A stretch of DNA of 64,000 nt from Metaphire vulgaris (lineage: Eukaryota > Annelida > Clitellata > Crassiclitellata > Megascolecidae), in NCBI GenBank assembly GCA_018105865.1, contig CM030848.1, positions 6,676,301-6,740,300 on the forward strand. Direction: 5' to 3'. Every line of letters starts with the position of its first letter. Positions within the stretch are counted from its first letter, which is position 1. The position numbers and the translations under genes were made by a program. This document shows, in pieces, positions 34,915 to 44,655 of the stretch. The notes under the pieces were generated by a model. That model saw only the letters and a program-made list of their open reading frames with translations, made no database searches and was not told where the DNA came from.

Positions 34915-35109
34915 TCACTTGTATTCAATTGGAATCATGCGTTCATTTGGCTTAAGAGCCGGAGCAGGAGCTTCAACTGTCAGCACACCATCTTTGTGCA
35001 GCTGAGGTTTGATGTGCTCAGCATCAATTCCTGCTGGAAGTGAGTACTGGCGCAAATAAGAGATCTTTCTGACTCCACCTTCTGTATGCTCTTCATGATT
35101 GGCAGTCAC
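34915..35109 (-). CDS. Small heat shock protein, exon 3 (C-terminal half)
   Basis: It begins after the acceptor tttgcttgcag and encodes VTANHEEHTEGGVRKISYLR..., SLPAGIDAEHIKPQLHKDGV and LTVEAPAP, ending MIPIEYK and TGA. These are the second half of the alpha-crystallin domain: the 'RxYxLPxGID' and 'DGVLTVEAP' strands, then the C-terminal I-P-I (I-x-I) motif that docks neighbouring subunits in oligomers. It joins exon 2 in phase 0 (NNILQ | VTANHEE). See the exon 2 entry for the whole protein. Confidence 0.93.
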   Translation of the reverse strand: MTANHEEHTEGGVRKISYLRQYSLPAGIDAEHIKPQLHKDGVLTVEAPAPALKPNERMIPIEYK

Positions 35110-35641
35110 CTGCAAGCAAATAAAAAATCATACAATATTACACAGCCTATATGATTAAAACCAAAATGCTTTAAGTTTCACAATTTCTAAACACACACAT
35201 AAACATATCCTAATAATGTCGATACAAGACTAGTGGGCTGACAAGACTAGCTGAATGCAAAAAGAATATAAACATTTGCATGAACAAGTACACCAAGATT
35301 CGTACAAAATAATAGATAGCATCGTACCGTCAAATCCATTCATTATGGATTGTACAACAATCACATTACAAACTAATTTAAAAATCACAAGACCACATAA
35401 TCACCACAGGTTGGCAGGCATATACAGACATGTTTCTGAACAAACTCCAAGTCATTTTCAATTAAGTCCATCTCTCAACTTGCCATATTAGCTCAGTTTT
35501 CCTTTATAAACAAATCTGTTCTCAAACAAGATGCCTATCTGATTTTCTTTATCCATAAAATCATCAACACAACTATTAGTCATTTTCTAATCTCAAGGCC
35601 AAGCTATGAAGTGACAACAGTTAATAGCAAAGTAAACATGC

Positions 35642-35944
35642 CTGCAAGATGTTGTTTCCAAGAAGCTTCACTTCCAGTTCCTCTGGTTTAAACTGCTTCA
35701 CATTGAACTCCAGTTTCAGCTTCGTCTCTCCTTTCTCTTCTACAATTGGAACAGATGGTTTGATCTCATGCTTCATGACATCAACTGGATCCCGAGGCAA
35801 CAACTGCAAGAGAAGACTTCGAGCTCTACACATGTCTTCTTCCATCTCCTTGAATTCTTTATCCATCTGACTTGAAAGATTGTGGAAGAAGTCAAAATTG
35901 CTCCGCATCACAGGGAATAATCTTTCAATTAATGCCATCTTCAG
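35642..35944 (-). CDS. Small heat shock protein (Hsp20/alpha-crystallin), exon 2 with start codon
   Basis: ATP-independent chaperone of the Hsp20 family; holds unfolding proteins, usually as cytosolic or nuclear oligomers. The start codon is at 35938-35936 in a good context (CTGAAGATGG), six bases after an acceptor (ttttgttggggcag), so an untranslated 5' exon must exist upstream. This exon gives 99 residues: a variable N-terminus (MALIERLFPVMRSNFDFF...), then KLKLEFNVKQFKPEELEVKL, the start of the alpha-crystallin domain. With exon 3 the protein is 163 aa, normal for metazoan family members. The downstream intron uses a GC donor (CAG|GCATGT). A TATA box and heat-shock element at 40.9 kb probably drive it. 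Neighbouring host genes are on the same strand. Confidence 0.93.
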
Positions 35945-36169
35945 CTGCCCCAACAAAATAAAAACAAATGCAATTCTCATGCAGTCATCAAAAACTCCAA
36001 TAAAATCAGCAGAAATTTACAAGAGCAGTCCAACAACAGACGGAAATTTTAAAAATTTTCTATTTTTTTAAAAAATCAACCATCAAAACAAAAAATTAAA
36101 GGCCGACGAGGAACAGGCAATCTAAGAGGTGTTCTTAAATAAACAGCAGAAATTTAAAAATTTTCTATT

Positions 36170-36360
36170 TTTCCACTTGATTATTGTTCTAAATTTCAAA
36201 TTTATCATGCTTCTTTCTTCTTTTCTCCTTCATGATATTTTGGTATTTTACTTTTAGCATTTTCCTCCAAAAATTGCAAAAAGCGTTTTATATCTTCCTT
36301 TGGTCTCCGCCCCATACAACGCCACACTCCATATCAATGTTTTTACCAATCTCTTTTTAG
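36170..36360 (-). pseudogene. LINE fragment
   Basis: The minus strand reads 'LVKTLIWSVALYGAE' followed by a deletion and 'IFGGKC.K' remnants. This matches the LIWSVVLYGSETWTMR region of the LINE at 44656-46830. Flanking 'AGAAATTTAAAAATTTTCTATTTTT' is duplicated at ~36035 and ~36147. Confidence 0.6.
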
Positions 36361-36660
36361 GTTTAGTTTTAGTTTAGGATCAGGCAATCTAAGCAGGTGT
36401 TGACCCCCTGTAAATCTATGTCTATATTAGGAAAAATAGCAAAAGCTCTATATATGTGATGAAAATATGGATAGAATTGCTGAATTGCTGCATATTTATG
36501 CAGAAATCTCATATGCAGGGAAAAAATGGAAAAAAATGCGGTCATCAAAAAAATTTTGATAGGTGATCACATAATCACATAAAACCGGTAACCCTTATCT
36601 ATAGAGCAAGTCTCTATGACTCAATCCATTGCACCCAACTCAAGACAATATGGTATATAT

Positions 36661-38165
36661 CAGAGGTTCTCAAACTTTTTCTATATTACGAAAATCCAAA
36701 AGCTCGATAGTTTTGAAATGTGAATTGCTGCATATTTATGCAGAAATCTCATACAGGAAAAAATGGAAAAAAAATTACATTTGCAAATGATGACTATAAA
36801 GACATAAACACATATTTCAAAGGTGCTAAACAGAATCCACAAGTAGACAAGTCATGCAGCTTCAGTCATAAACTCCTTCAGTTGCAATCCACAGGTGCAC
36901 ATCAGTCAGTGAGATGGGTGGGCCTGCTTTGCTGCCACCAGAGCTTAAATTCGGAGGGTAGTTTTGGACAGTGCTAACTGAAGATCCGCCGCCACTGACA
37001 AACGTGCGCCGGCTGTGCCCCACTAATTTCTGTCACCACCTGTTGCTTTACATCAGCAGCCATGTCAGCAATTCGGTGTTGAATAGTATCGTTCGACAGA
37101 GGGGCAGAGAATTTAGTTTTTTTGCCGCATCTTCGCCATCTTCGCCGAGGATGGACCGAACGATATCTTTGCAACTGGGCAAGAGGAGTCTTTCAGCAAT
37201 GGTGTGCACCTTTTTTTCTTTGGCTATCCTCAAAGCAACCAGAAATGAGGCTTTCAATCCCGCTTCATTCAGTTGCCTGAACTGCCCTGACTGATCAAGA
37301 CGACTCCTTTTAATTCCATCCTCCTTCCGCTTGAAGTAAGCTACTTCCTTATAGGCAAGGTCTGCATAAAATCCACTGAAGTGGCGCTTGAGGAAGCTTG
37401 GCTTCATTGCCCCTGCAGACAGCACCTTGTAGCATACGACACACTGTACATAGCAGTTCGTGACCATCCTTCACAATGTAGGTGAATCCATACTGAATGT
37501 AATCCTCCGGGTACTGGCGTTTCTTTGCATGTGTACTGTGTAGTTGAGGAGGAGGAAAAGGAGGAAGAGCAGAAAGAGGAGAAGGAGGAGGAGGCGGACG
37601 TGGAAGATATCAGCAAATCACTAGATGCAATGTGACTGCACATTTTCACATAAGATACTATGATAAACGTTGGTTGCTCTCAACTATTCTGCAACTCACT
37701 TGTGGATTAATAATATTATTAACGTAACCTAATCTGCTGGTGCTATCACTGACCATGTGGTTACTCAGGATGATGCTATTTATATCACGGAGCATACGTC
37801 TGGGTTGAGGGGCTATGGCCGCTATGCCTATAGGTTGAATTTTTCATCTGTCAGCAGTGCTTCATTCAAATATTATGTGGTATGTGTGCCTCGTGAGTGC
37901 GACTCTGTATGTGTGTGTGTCTGTGCATGCAGACAGATTGTATGTGTGTGTGTGTGCATGCAGACAGATTGTATGTATGTGGCAGACTGGGGGATTACGG
38001 TCGGTGTAAATGTGCACACATGCATGCACAATAATGTACTTTATACATGAAAAAGTTTCACATTCTAACAAAAATTTTATCATACGCCAGTTCCGGGTGG
38101 CGTACCCCCTGAAAACCCTCTGGCGTACCCCCGGGGGTACGCGTACCCCAGTTTGAGAACCGCTG
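36661..38165 (-). mobile_element. hAT element with BED-finger transposase remnant
   Basis: The 1,505-bp element has inverted ends CAGAGGTTCTCAAACTTTTT and CAGCGGTTCTCAAACTGGGG. A perfect 8-bp target duplication GTATATAT lies at 36653-36660 and 38166-38173. It contains the N-terminal part of a ZBED5-like hAT transposase on the minus strand (36974-37530), a (GGA)n run and a (TG)n run. The catalytic part is missing, so it is non-autonomous. It sits in the probable first intron of the small heat shock protein gene. A ~100-bp piece of its left region (TTGCTGCATATTTATGCAGA...) also lies outside it at 36421-36541. Confidence 0.92.
36974..37530 (-). pseudogene. Truncated hAT transposase (BED zinc finger, ZBED5/FAM200-like)
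   Basis: Upstream in one frame: KKRQYPEDYIQYGFTYIVKD; after a frameshift: QCVVCYKVLSAGAMKPSFLK and RHFSGFYADL, a degraded BED-type C-x2-C...H finger. Then come KRSRLDQSGQFRQLNEAGLK, ASFLVALRIAKEKKVHTIAE and LLLPSCKDIVRSILGE, and in another frame NDTIQHRIADMAADVKQQVV. This is the N-terminal third of the transposase family that gave rise to vertebrate ZBED5 and FAM200 genes. At least two frameshifts and loss of the DDE core show it is a pseudogene. Confidence 0.88.
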
Positions 38166-38173
38166 GTATATAT

Positions 38174-40000
38174 TATATATTGAATCAGCAAATTTACAAT
38201 TGAAACACTATACTCATCAACAGTTCAGCAATATGCTGCTCAGTTGCTCTGCACCCCTCAGTGATTCACAGCTCCGTGTGAAATTAAGGTACGACCCTCT
38301 CTGTTTGATGGTGCCATATTAGGAATGTCATAATCAGTCACCAGCTGGGCTCTGGAGTCTCACTTAAAAATTCCCGGCACTGACATTGGTCTGCCAAGTC
38401 ATAGTCCAAATAAACTTTTTATATTTAAAGTGTGATGAAATCTCAACAAAGTAATCCTAGGTAGTCAGCCTAAAAGTATTAAAAAGCATTATGTGTCATT
38501 GATCCTGTGTTTTTTCATTGTTCATATTACAGATAGTCTGGTAGAATACCATAGAATTCACAAAGCATGACAAAGCACAGCTTCAGACATGCTTCAGCCA
38601 ACTGCCGGTAGGCAATCACGCAAAAGTTACATCACCTCAAGCTAAATTCAGCCATAAACCTCCACCTCCATTTCACTCAACCGGAGCCCTTCGTTTCTCC
38701 CTCCCGTCCCCTTCTTGCATAACTTTAAAAATGCACACATCGAGTGCAGCACAAAAATATGATTATCATCACATACCAGCAATTCTAATAGTCCATTTTC
38801 AAGAACAAAATAGATCAACATGCTTGCGTAATGACTGATAATTATACACAATGCCTCAAAATATTTTTAATACATCTGGTCCCATAGCTCACGGAAAAAC
38901 TCCTAAAACATATCAAAAACTCCAGTACATACTGTTTTTAAAGCCCTGTAGTTTGCACTCTAACAGAGCTAAAATTTCTGAACCTTAATAAATTTTTGTA
39001 TAATTTTCTGTCAACTCTCGCTAATTATGTCGCCCTCCAGTTTTCAATTACCGACCAGTACCTTTCTTTTACATATCCATATCTTCTACCTGGCTGTTTT
39101 ATTCTCCTGCTGCTAATGCCAGAATGCTGCCATTACCTCATCCAAGGTTTGGCAGGTAGAGGGAACCAAAGTCCAACATATCTTTTAAGCATGATGTTGA
39201 CAAGTAAGATCTATAAGAGATCGGCCCCAATTTCTCTTTGTGGGGTTTGGGCAAGCATTATTAGGAATTACGCCACCTCCGTAAATGTGCCACCTCCATA
39301 AATGTGCTACCACCAATAATAGCTTAGCATTTCTACTGTTGCTTTCTTCCTCTTCTCAGATAGCTGTTCTGCGGTCTCTTGTGGTTCTAGGAGAGGTTGA
39401 GGTCTTGTTGTCTAAATGTCTCTAAATGTCTGTTGTGAAGTTCTTTTGCCCTTTTGCAATTTTATTAAGTCAGATTAACAGTAGCTTGATCGGTGACATG
39501 AGTGTACAAGACACTATATATCTGTACTAGCATAAACTCTGATATTCTGTAACTCAATAGCAGATTTTTACCTACTCTGCCAGTGTTTGCAGCAATTCCT
39601 TAATTATTTGATTACCAACAACTCATACTGCTTCTCCATATCTACTCTGAACAGATTTTTTGTGTTGGCAACTACATCAGTTGCCAACTTTCATACGGCC
39701 ATCCTCTTGCATTCATTCTTTGCTCACTACTATGGTGTTGAGCTTTGGTCTTTTCATTTCTTCCATTCCAAGTTTGAAATTAAACTGCCTAGTATTTACA
39801 CTCAGCCATATCGAGCCAACTTAAGGAAACAATAAAAAAGCCAAACTGAAATGAAAAGAGTAGAGATAATTCACATGCACATATTCAGAAAATATACTGC
39901 CAAATGAAGTGGCAATATTGTGTAGAGGGTGAACTAACACGTGATAAACTGAAAAGGGATGGATAGAAGGCGTGGAGGAAGCTGAATTGCCAGTAGGAAG
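38174..40000. other. No gene recognised
   Basis: AT-rich non-coding DNA, inside the proposed first intron of the small heat shock protein gene. No exon or repeat supported; 'CTCTAAATGTCTCTAAATGTCTG' at ~39412 is a small direct repeat. Confidence 0.5.
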
Positions 40001-40085
40001 TTCTACAACGTTATGAACAATGAGTCAACCTTATTTGGAGGTTGACAGTAATGGTGAAGATGATGATGACAATGATGATGATGAT

Positions 40086-40550
40086 GATCATCATCAACAT
40101 TGCAATCATCATCATAATCATAATTATAATCAATGTTTCTTAACCATTGTCAGCCATTTGAGTTTACGGTTTTATCAGGTTTTACGGTTTTATCCGGTTT
40201 GCTGTTTTAATTCTACGTAGGTTTAGCGTTAAATTATGATGACGATGGTGATGCAGTGGTGGCACCAGGACTTTGGCAAGTGGGGGAGGTGGCCGTTGGG
40301 GTGGCAACTTCTAATCATGGGGGCCAACCATTTGTTGTTAGGTAGTGGTATTAATATAGGGTCCCAACAGTGGGGCCACTGGGAGGCCAGGCACTCAATA
40401 GGGGGCACGGGCCCCCCTGTGGAGCCGCCACTGTGGTGATGCTATTGATGATGATCGTCATCATCAACATCATAATCATAATCAATGTTTCTTAATCATC
40501 GGCTGCCGTTTGAGTTCACGGTTTTATCAGTAGGTTTAGCATTTGATTTA
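40086..40550. repeat. Duplicated host segment flanking a MITE
   Basis: About 100 bases at 40086-40230 (CATCATCAACATTGCAATCA...AATGTTTCTTAACCATTG...TTTGAGTTTACGGTTTTATC...GTAGGTTTAGCGTTAAATT) recur at 40450-40550 with ~85-90% identity. (GATGAT)n runs border both. The MITE 40254-40433 lies between them. Confidence 0.8.
40254..40433 (-). mobile_element. CAGTGGCGGCTCCA-family hAT MITE (180 bp)
   Basis: The ends CAGTGGTGGCACCAGGACTT and, inverted, CAGTGGCGGCTCCACAGGGG are flanked by a perfect 8-bp duplication TGGTGATG (40246-40253, 40434-40441). The same family occurs at 41633, 43184, 49503 and 49614. All copies carry AACAACAAATGGTTGGCCCC in the centre. Non-coding. Confidence 0.95.
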
Positions 40551-40717
40551 ATCTAATGTTCTAAATGCCTATACATCATGGAGTGACCTAAAAACCACTA
40601 CTGGGCCACTGTGCAGAAAAATAACAGCAACGAACCAACCCCGATTCCATGCTTACCGATCAAGACACAACAGTTTCGATAAAAGAGCCAACGAAAAGAT
40701 TCAAACCGTCTACTTAC

Positions 40718-40849
40718 AGCTAATGCCTTCTTCTCCTGCGCCGATGGAACGTAGAAAAATGCAACGCAACGCCTCAATACTACTAGGAACGCAAGCAACG
40801 CTAGACGTACGACGTTTTCGTATCCCTGCACTGTGGCCCTGCTTCATCA
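40718..40849 (-). other. Candidate untranslated first exon of the small heat shock protein gene
   Basis: It starts ~28 bases after the TATA box and ends in GCATTAGCT|GTAAGTAG, a consensus donor (exon end 40718). It contains one ATG (40846-40844) whose short frame would terminate soon after splicing to 35944, and a longer frame starting only at GTG. It therefore reads best as 5' UTR. Splicing to the acceptor before 35944 would remove a 4.77-kb intron. Confidence 0.5.
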
Positions 40850-40874
40850 ACTAAACAAAGCGATAGGCGCGCGC

Positions 40875-40916
40875 TTTTATAGCGGACGCTTAGAAGCTTC
40901 GAGAAAAGCCGAGAAC
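40875..40916 (-). promoter_or_regulatory. TATA box and heat-shock element
   Basis: TATAAAA is at 40881-40875 on the minus strand. Upstream, 40892-40906 reads AGAAG CTTCG AGAAA, three contiguous nGAAn/nTTCn units, the consensus HSF1 site, with a fourth GAA unit one pentamer away (40912-40916). The spacing of ~11 bases between the element and the TATA box is like that of heat-shock promoters. The next minus-strand gene is the small heat shock protein at 34.9-35.9 kb. Confidence 0.7.
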
Positions 40917-41632
40917 GTATCTATGCACGAACCGAGGCCTCTTGTCCGCACACACGCTATCACCCACTCGCCTGCGTAGTGCACACTTGGAGGAGAGGAC
41001 GTCTGAGCCTGTATGTTGAAGGCTTGAAGCCAGCTGTGGACGCCATAATTGTTAACGCGCAACATGGCGTTTGCGATAGGCGACATCCAAGGGTGATAGC
41101 ATTCGAATCGAATACGCTTCATCTAATTTATAATGAAATAATTGAATAAAATAATCATTTAAAGTTTGCTGTAATCATGCCATCGTGTGCAGCTATTTCA
41201 AAGCTGGGCTTTTTTAAAGACGCAATCTGGGTTTTTTCTTATGTTTTGCGGGAATCCATATGGCGGATAGGCTCCACCCACAAGCACGTAGCTGGCTTCA
41301 GTCGTTAAAGCAAGCCTGCTCAGGCCAGGGATTCTGTACATAGTGTACAGACTACAGACTCCCTGCTCAGGCGCCAAGAGTGCATACACTCACACGCTTA
41401 GAATTTAATATATTCCGGAGGAAGGCATCACGGATTTCTATTTATAACTGGATAGCGCTTGGCCTATAGCCGCTGCACGCAGCAGTGAGGTCAGCGCGCC
41501 AACCGGAGCGGCCATACTGCTACTCGTATTCTTCAGCTGACACTGCTATACTAGCAAGGTGGCGATGCTGGACTGGGTCCTTCTAGGGTCGTTCCTGGCA
41601 CTATATTCAATTCATTTGTCGATAATTGTATC

Positions 41633-42016
41633 CAGTGGCGGCTCCACAGGGGTCCCAGGGGCCCGTGCCCTCCTATTGAGTGCCTGCCCCCAGTGGCCCC
41701 CTGTTGGGACCCTATACTTAATACTACTTACCTAACAACAAATGGTTGGCCCCCATGATTAGAAATTGCCACCCCAACCAGTATTTTATACAGGCCTGTT
41801 AGGAGGGGAGATTTCCCCCACCTCAAAATTCTCTCCCCCCACCCCCAATCCCAGCACTTACACACAATTTACATTGAGCTGTCTTTTCCCTCCAACCAAG
41901 TCGATCCCCTCGAAAGCCTCAATTCCCCCCTTCCCCCCCAAAGACCTGGAGTCTGGATAAAACACTGAGTTTCCATCGACCCCTTCCACACTTGCGAAAT
42001 CCTGGAGCCGCCACTG
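41633..42016 (+). mobile_element. CAGTGGCGGCTCCA-family hAT MITE with a nested insertion
   Basis: The element has a perfect 8-bp duplication ATTGTATC (41625-41632, 42017-42024). The family is normally ~180-190 bp. Here ~190 bp extra at 41779-41967, starting CAGTATTTTATACAGGCCTG and ending TCTGGATAAAACACTG, is a diverged copy of the CAGTGTTTATTCTAGG family seen at 48087. Confidence 0.9.
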
Positions 42017-42128
42017 ATTGTATCATTCATCTACATTCATTTTATTTCACACTGCTCTTATATTTAGTAAGGCGTCTTTCATTGATGAAAACCGTGCAGT
42101 TGGATGTTAAGCCTTCTTACCCCATCAG

Positions 42129-42963
42129 CAGGGTTATTTCTAGGATTGTGACTTTGGGGAATCGGGAAAATCTGGGGGTGTGTGGTTATTTTCTAGGATT
42201 GTAGGATTGTGAATTTGGGGGTGTCGGAATTTGGAAGTCTCTCCCAAAAAAGGCCGACAAGCAAAAAAACGTTATAAAGTCTGACAAAAAAGGTCATCCG
42301 AGGATAAAATTTGGGGGTGTCCTTCTCCATTGGGGGGAGGGGTGTTCAGGGCTAATTAATATGCATTTTGTATGCATACCATTGTCACATTGCCAAATTT
42401 GGGGGCGACCTCAAATTGGAAGGGAGAGTGTTGGGGTGTTGGGGGCGGTAAAAACATCCCTGTATACTAGCAAGGTGGCGAGTAGTGCTGTGCTAGTTAC
42501 TTGCAAAATGTGACTAGTTATAGGCACTAGTTACAAGGAATACAAATTTGAGGTCGACACTCCCCAAGATTTGGTAGTGTGACAATGGTATGCATAAAAA
42601 ATGCATACTAATTGGCCCTGAACAGCCCATAAATGGAGAAGGACGCTCCCAACTTTTATTCTCGGATGACCTTTTTTGCTTGTCAGCCTTTTTTGAGACT
42701 TGATAACGTTTTTTTGCTTGTCAGCCTTTTTCGGCAGAGACTTCAAAGTTCCGAAACACCCCCAAATTTTCCCGACGCCCTCCCAAATTCACAATCCTAC
42801 AATCCGAGAAATAACCACACCCCCATAGACTTCAAAGTTCCAACACCCCTCCCCCCAATTTTACCAACACCCTCCCAAATTCACAATCCTACAATCCGAG
42901 AAATAACCACACACTCCAGATTTCTCCAATACCCCCAAATTCACAATCCTAGAAATAATCCTG
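42129..42963. mobile_element. Two inverted copies of a CAGGGTTATTTCTAGG-family MITE
   Basis: The left copy (42129-42462) runs from CAGGGTTATTTCTAGGATTG to GGTAAAAACATCCCTG. A second, inverted copy (about 42540-42963) ends in CACAATCCTAGAAATAATCC. Shared internal parts are TTTGGGGGTGTC.., the cassette GACAAGCAAAAAAACGTTAT, GGATGACCTTTTTTGCTTGT, and a TATGCATACCATTGTCACA block. Together they form a ~830-bp fold-back. No target duplication is evident. Confidence 0.75.
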
Positions 42964-43183
42964 GTCTGGACTGATATTCTAGGGTCGTTCCTGGCACTAT
43001 ATTCAATTCATTTGTCAATAATTGCAGTGTTTATTCTAGGCCTTCTCTGTGGGGAATTCCCCCTGTTTAAAAATCCTTCCCCCCCCAAAAAAAAATGTTC
43101 CATGGGTGGATGGAAATTCCCCCTCCCCACACACACACAAAAGTGTGACGACGGGGGATCACATTATGCAGTAAGCCTATACG

Positions 43184-43373
43184 CAGTGGCGGCTCCACCG
43201 TGGGGCCAGGAGGCCCGTGCCCCCTATTGAGTGCCTGGTCCCCCGAGTGGCCCCCCTGTTGGGACCCTATGCTTAATACTACATACCTAACAACAAATGG
43301 TTGCCCCTCCCCATGACTAGAAGTTGCCACCCCAACCGCCCCCCCCACTTGCCAAATCCTGGAGCCGCCACTG
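43184..43373 (+). mobile_element. CAGTGGCGGCTCCA-family hAT MITE (190 bp)
   Basis: Complete copy with a perfect 8-bp duplication CCTATACG (43176-43183, 43374-43381). Ends CAGTGGCGGCTCCACCGTGG and, inverted, CAGTGGCGGCTCCAGGATTT. Confidence 0.96.
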
Positions 43374-43800
43374 CCTATACGTTAGACTACTGACAGGATG
43401 GGAAGACTAAAATAATGATCAAGTTGTTTAATTAGGCTGAAATCCTAAGATCTACCCATACAGGCAAGTGTGAAGATACCGGCTAGTTCACAACAATACG
43501 AGGTGCAAGATGGTGGCTTGTTGCCGCAGGCTGTAAGCTAGTATCCTACATCCAGGTATATTTATAGAAATCCGTGGAAGGCATAAGGAGATATAGGCAT
43601 TCGCTGTACACAGAGACCATGGATCATAGGACTACCTGGTGTACTGGTAAATACTAGAATTCGGTGAAAAATGAAAGTGAAGACAGTTGTACCGTACCTT
43701 GTGTTCCTTTCATTGATGACCATTTTGTTCAACTCTATGGCGACTGTTGTCTCAATTTTATTTTATTAAGCGACGCTCCACAGTCTTGTTTGGTTGCACT

Positions 43801-44493
43801 TAGGGTTGTGAGCTCGGAAATTTCCTGCGGAATTATTCCGAAAATTTCCGGAAAAGCAGCGGTGTTTTTCCGAAAATTTCCGGAAAAGTTGATTAATATT
43901 ATTATTTATTAATATTGTTATTAATGTCTATTATTATTACTATTATTATTATTATTATTTATTTATTACTATGTGTTACTCTGTGTATGCAGAGCATAAG
44001 ACAAACGAGGAAGTCATGAAGGAGATAGAGTAAGACAGAAGCCTGATATATACAATCCGGAAAAGGCAGAGAAATTGGATGGGACATGTCCTCCGGCATG
44101 ACTCTCTACTAAGAACAATAATTAATCGAAGGAAAAATGGAGGGAAAGAGAGTGAGAGGTAGACCGAGAAAGATGATGTTGGGGTGGATGATGAATAAAG
44201 GATATCAGGAACTCAAAGAAGAAGCAAGCAATCGATCGGGGTGGGAAAACTGGATACCTGGACCTGTCGAGAGACAGAAACACTGATGATGATGATGTAT
44301 TACTATTACTACTATCTATTATTTTTATTATCATTATTACTATTCATTTGTTGGACATTTGTTAGCAACTGTTAGGATTGTAGCGCTATATAATGTTTTT
44401 ATGGACATGCGCGCGGCGCTTCCGGTTGCATTTTCCCGGAAATTTTAGGAATAATTCCGGGCATTCTACTTTTCCGGAAAAGTTACAATCCTA
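43801..44493. mobile_element. hAT MITE that contains a LINE tail
   Basis: The ends TAGGGTTGTGAGCTCGGAAA and, inverted, TAGGATTGTAACTTTTCCGG are flanked by GTTGCACT / GTCGCACT (7 of 8 bases). Subterminal parts repeat AAATTTCCGGAAAA. The centre holds a LINE C-terminal fragment (43985-44290) between ATT microsatellites. It is either an insertion or a captured fragment. Confidence 0.8.
43985..44290 (+). pseudogene. LINE C-terminal fragment, plus orientation
   Basis: Near-copy of the 17858-18215 fragment (GAAGTCATGAAGGAGATAGA, GGACATGTCCTCCGGCATGA, CTGGACCTGTCGAGAGACAG) with an early stop and frameshifts. No poly-A-like tail of its own is clear; ATT and GAT repeats surround it. Confidence 0.85.
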
Positions 44494-44655
44494 GTCGCAC
44501 TGGTCGGTAGAGATGTCTACATTCTGCAAAGTCACCATTGAATGGAACAAAACTATAGTATACAGCTGGCGTCAGCTGTAAATTTCTTTTAGCCTTTGCA
44601 TTTTTGGTTCTCACACAATGCATGCCCTTCTGAATCACTTTACTTTGTTATTTCT

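Larger units (their letters stand above)
41545..43029. repeat. Direct duplication of host sequence separated by MITEs
   Basis: Copy 1 (41545-41632) reads CTATACTAGCAAGGTGGCGA...CTAGGGTCGTTCCTGGCACT...ATTCATTTGTCGATAATTG uninterrupted. Copy 2 has the same sequence at 42461-42481 and 42964-43025, split by an inserted element arm. MITEs sit at the end of both copies: 41633 (CAGTGGCGG family) and 43026 (CAGTGTTTATTCTAGG family, truncated). Confidence 0.8.

Noticed and set aside
37757..38050. 97-codon frame with CVCVCV stretches
   Set aside because: Encoded by a (TG)n run inside the hAT element.
40598..40831. 77-residue frame with a hydrophobic, signal-peptide-like start
   Set aside because: It begins at GTG, with a stop upstream and no in-frame ATG. 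The segment reads better as an untranslated exon ending in a GTAAGT donor.
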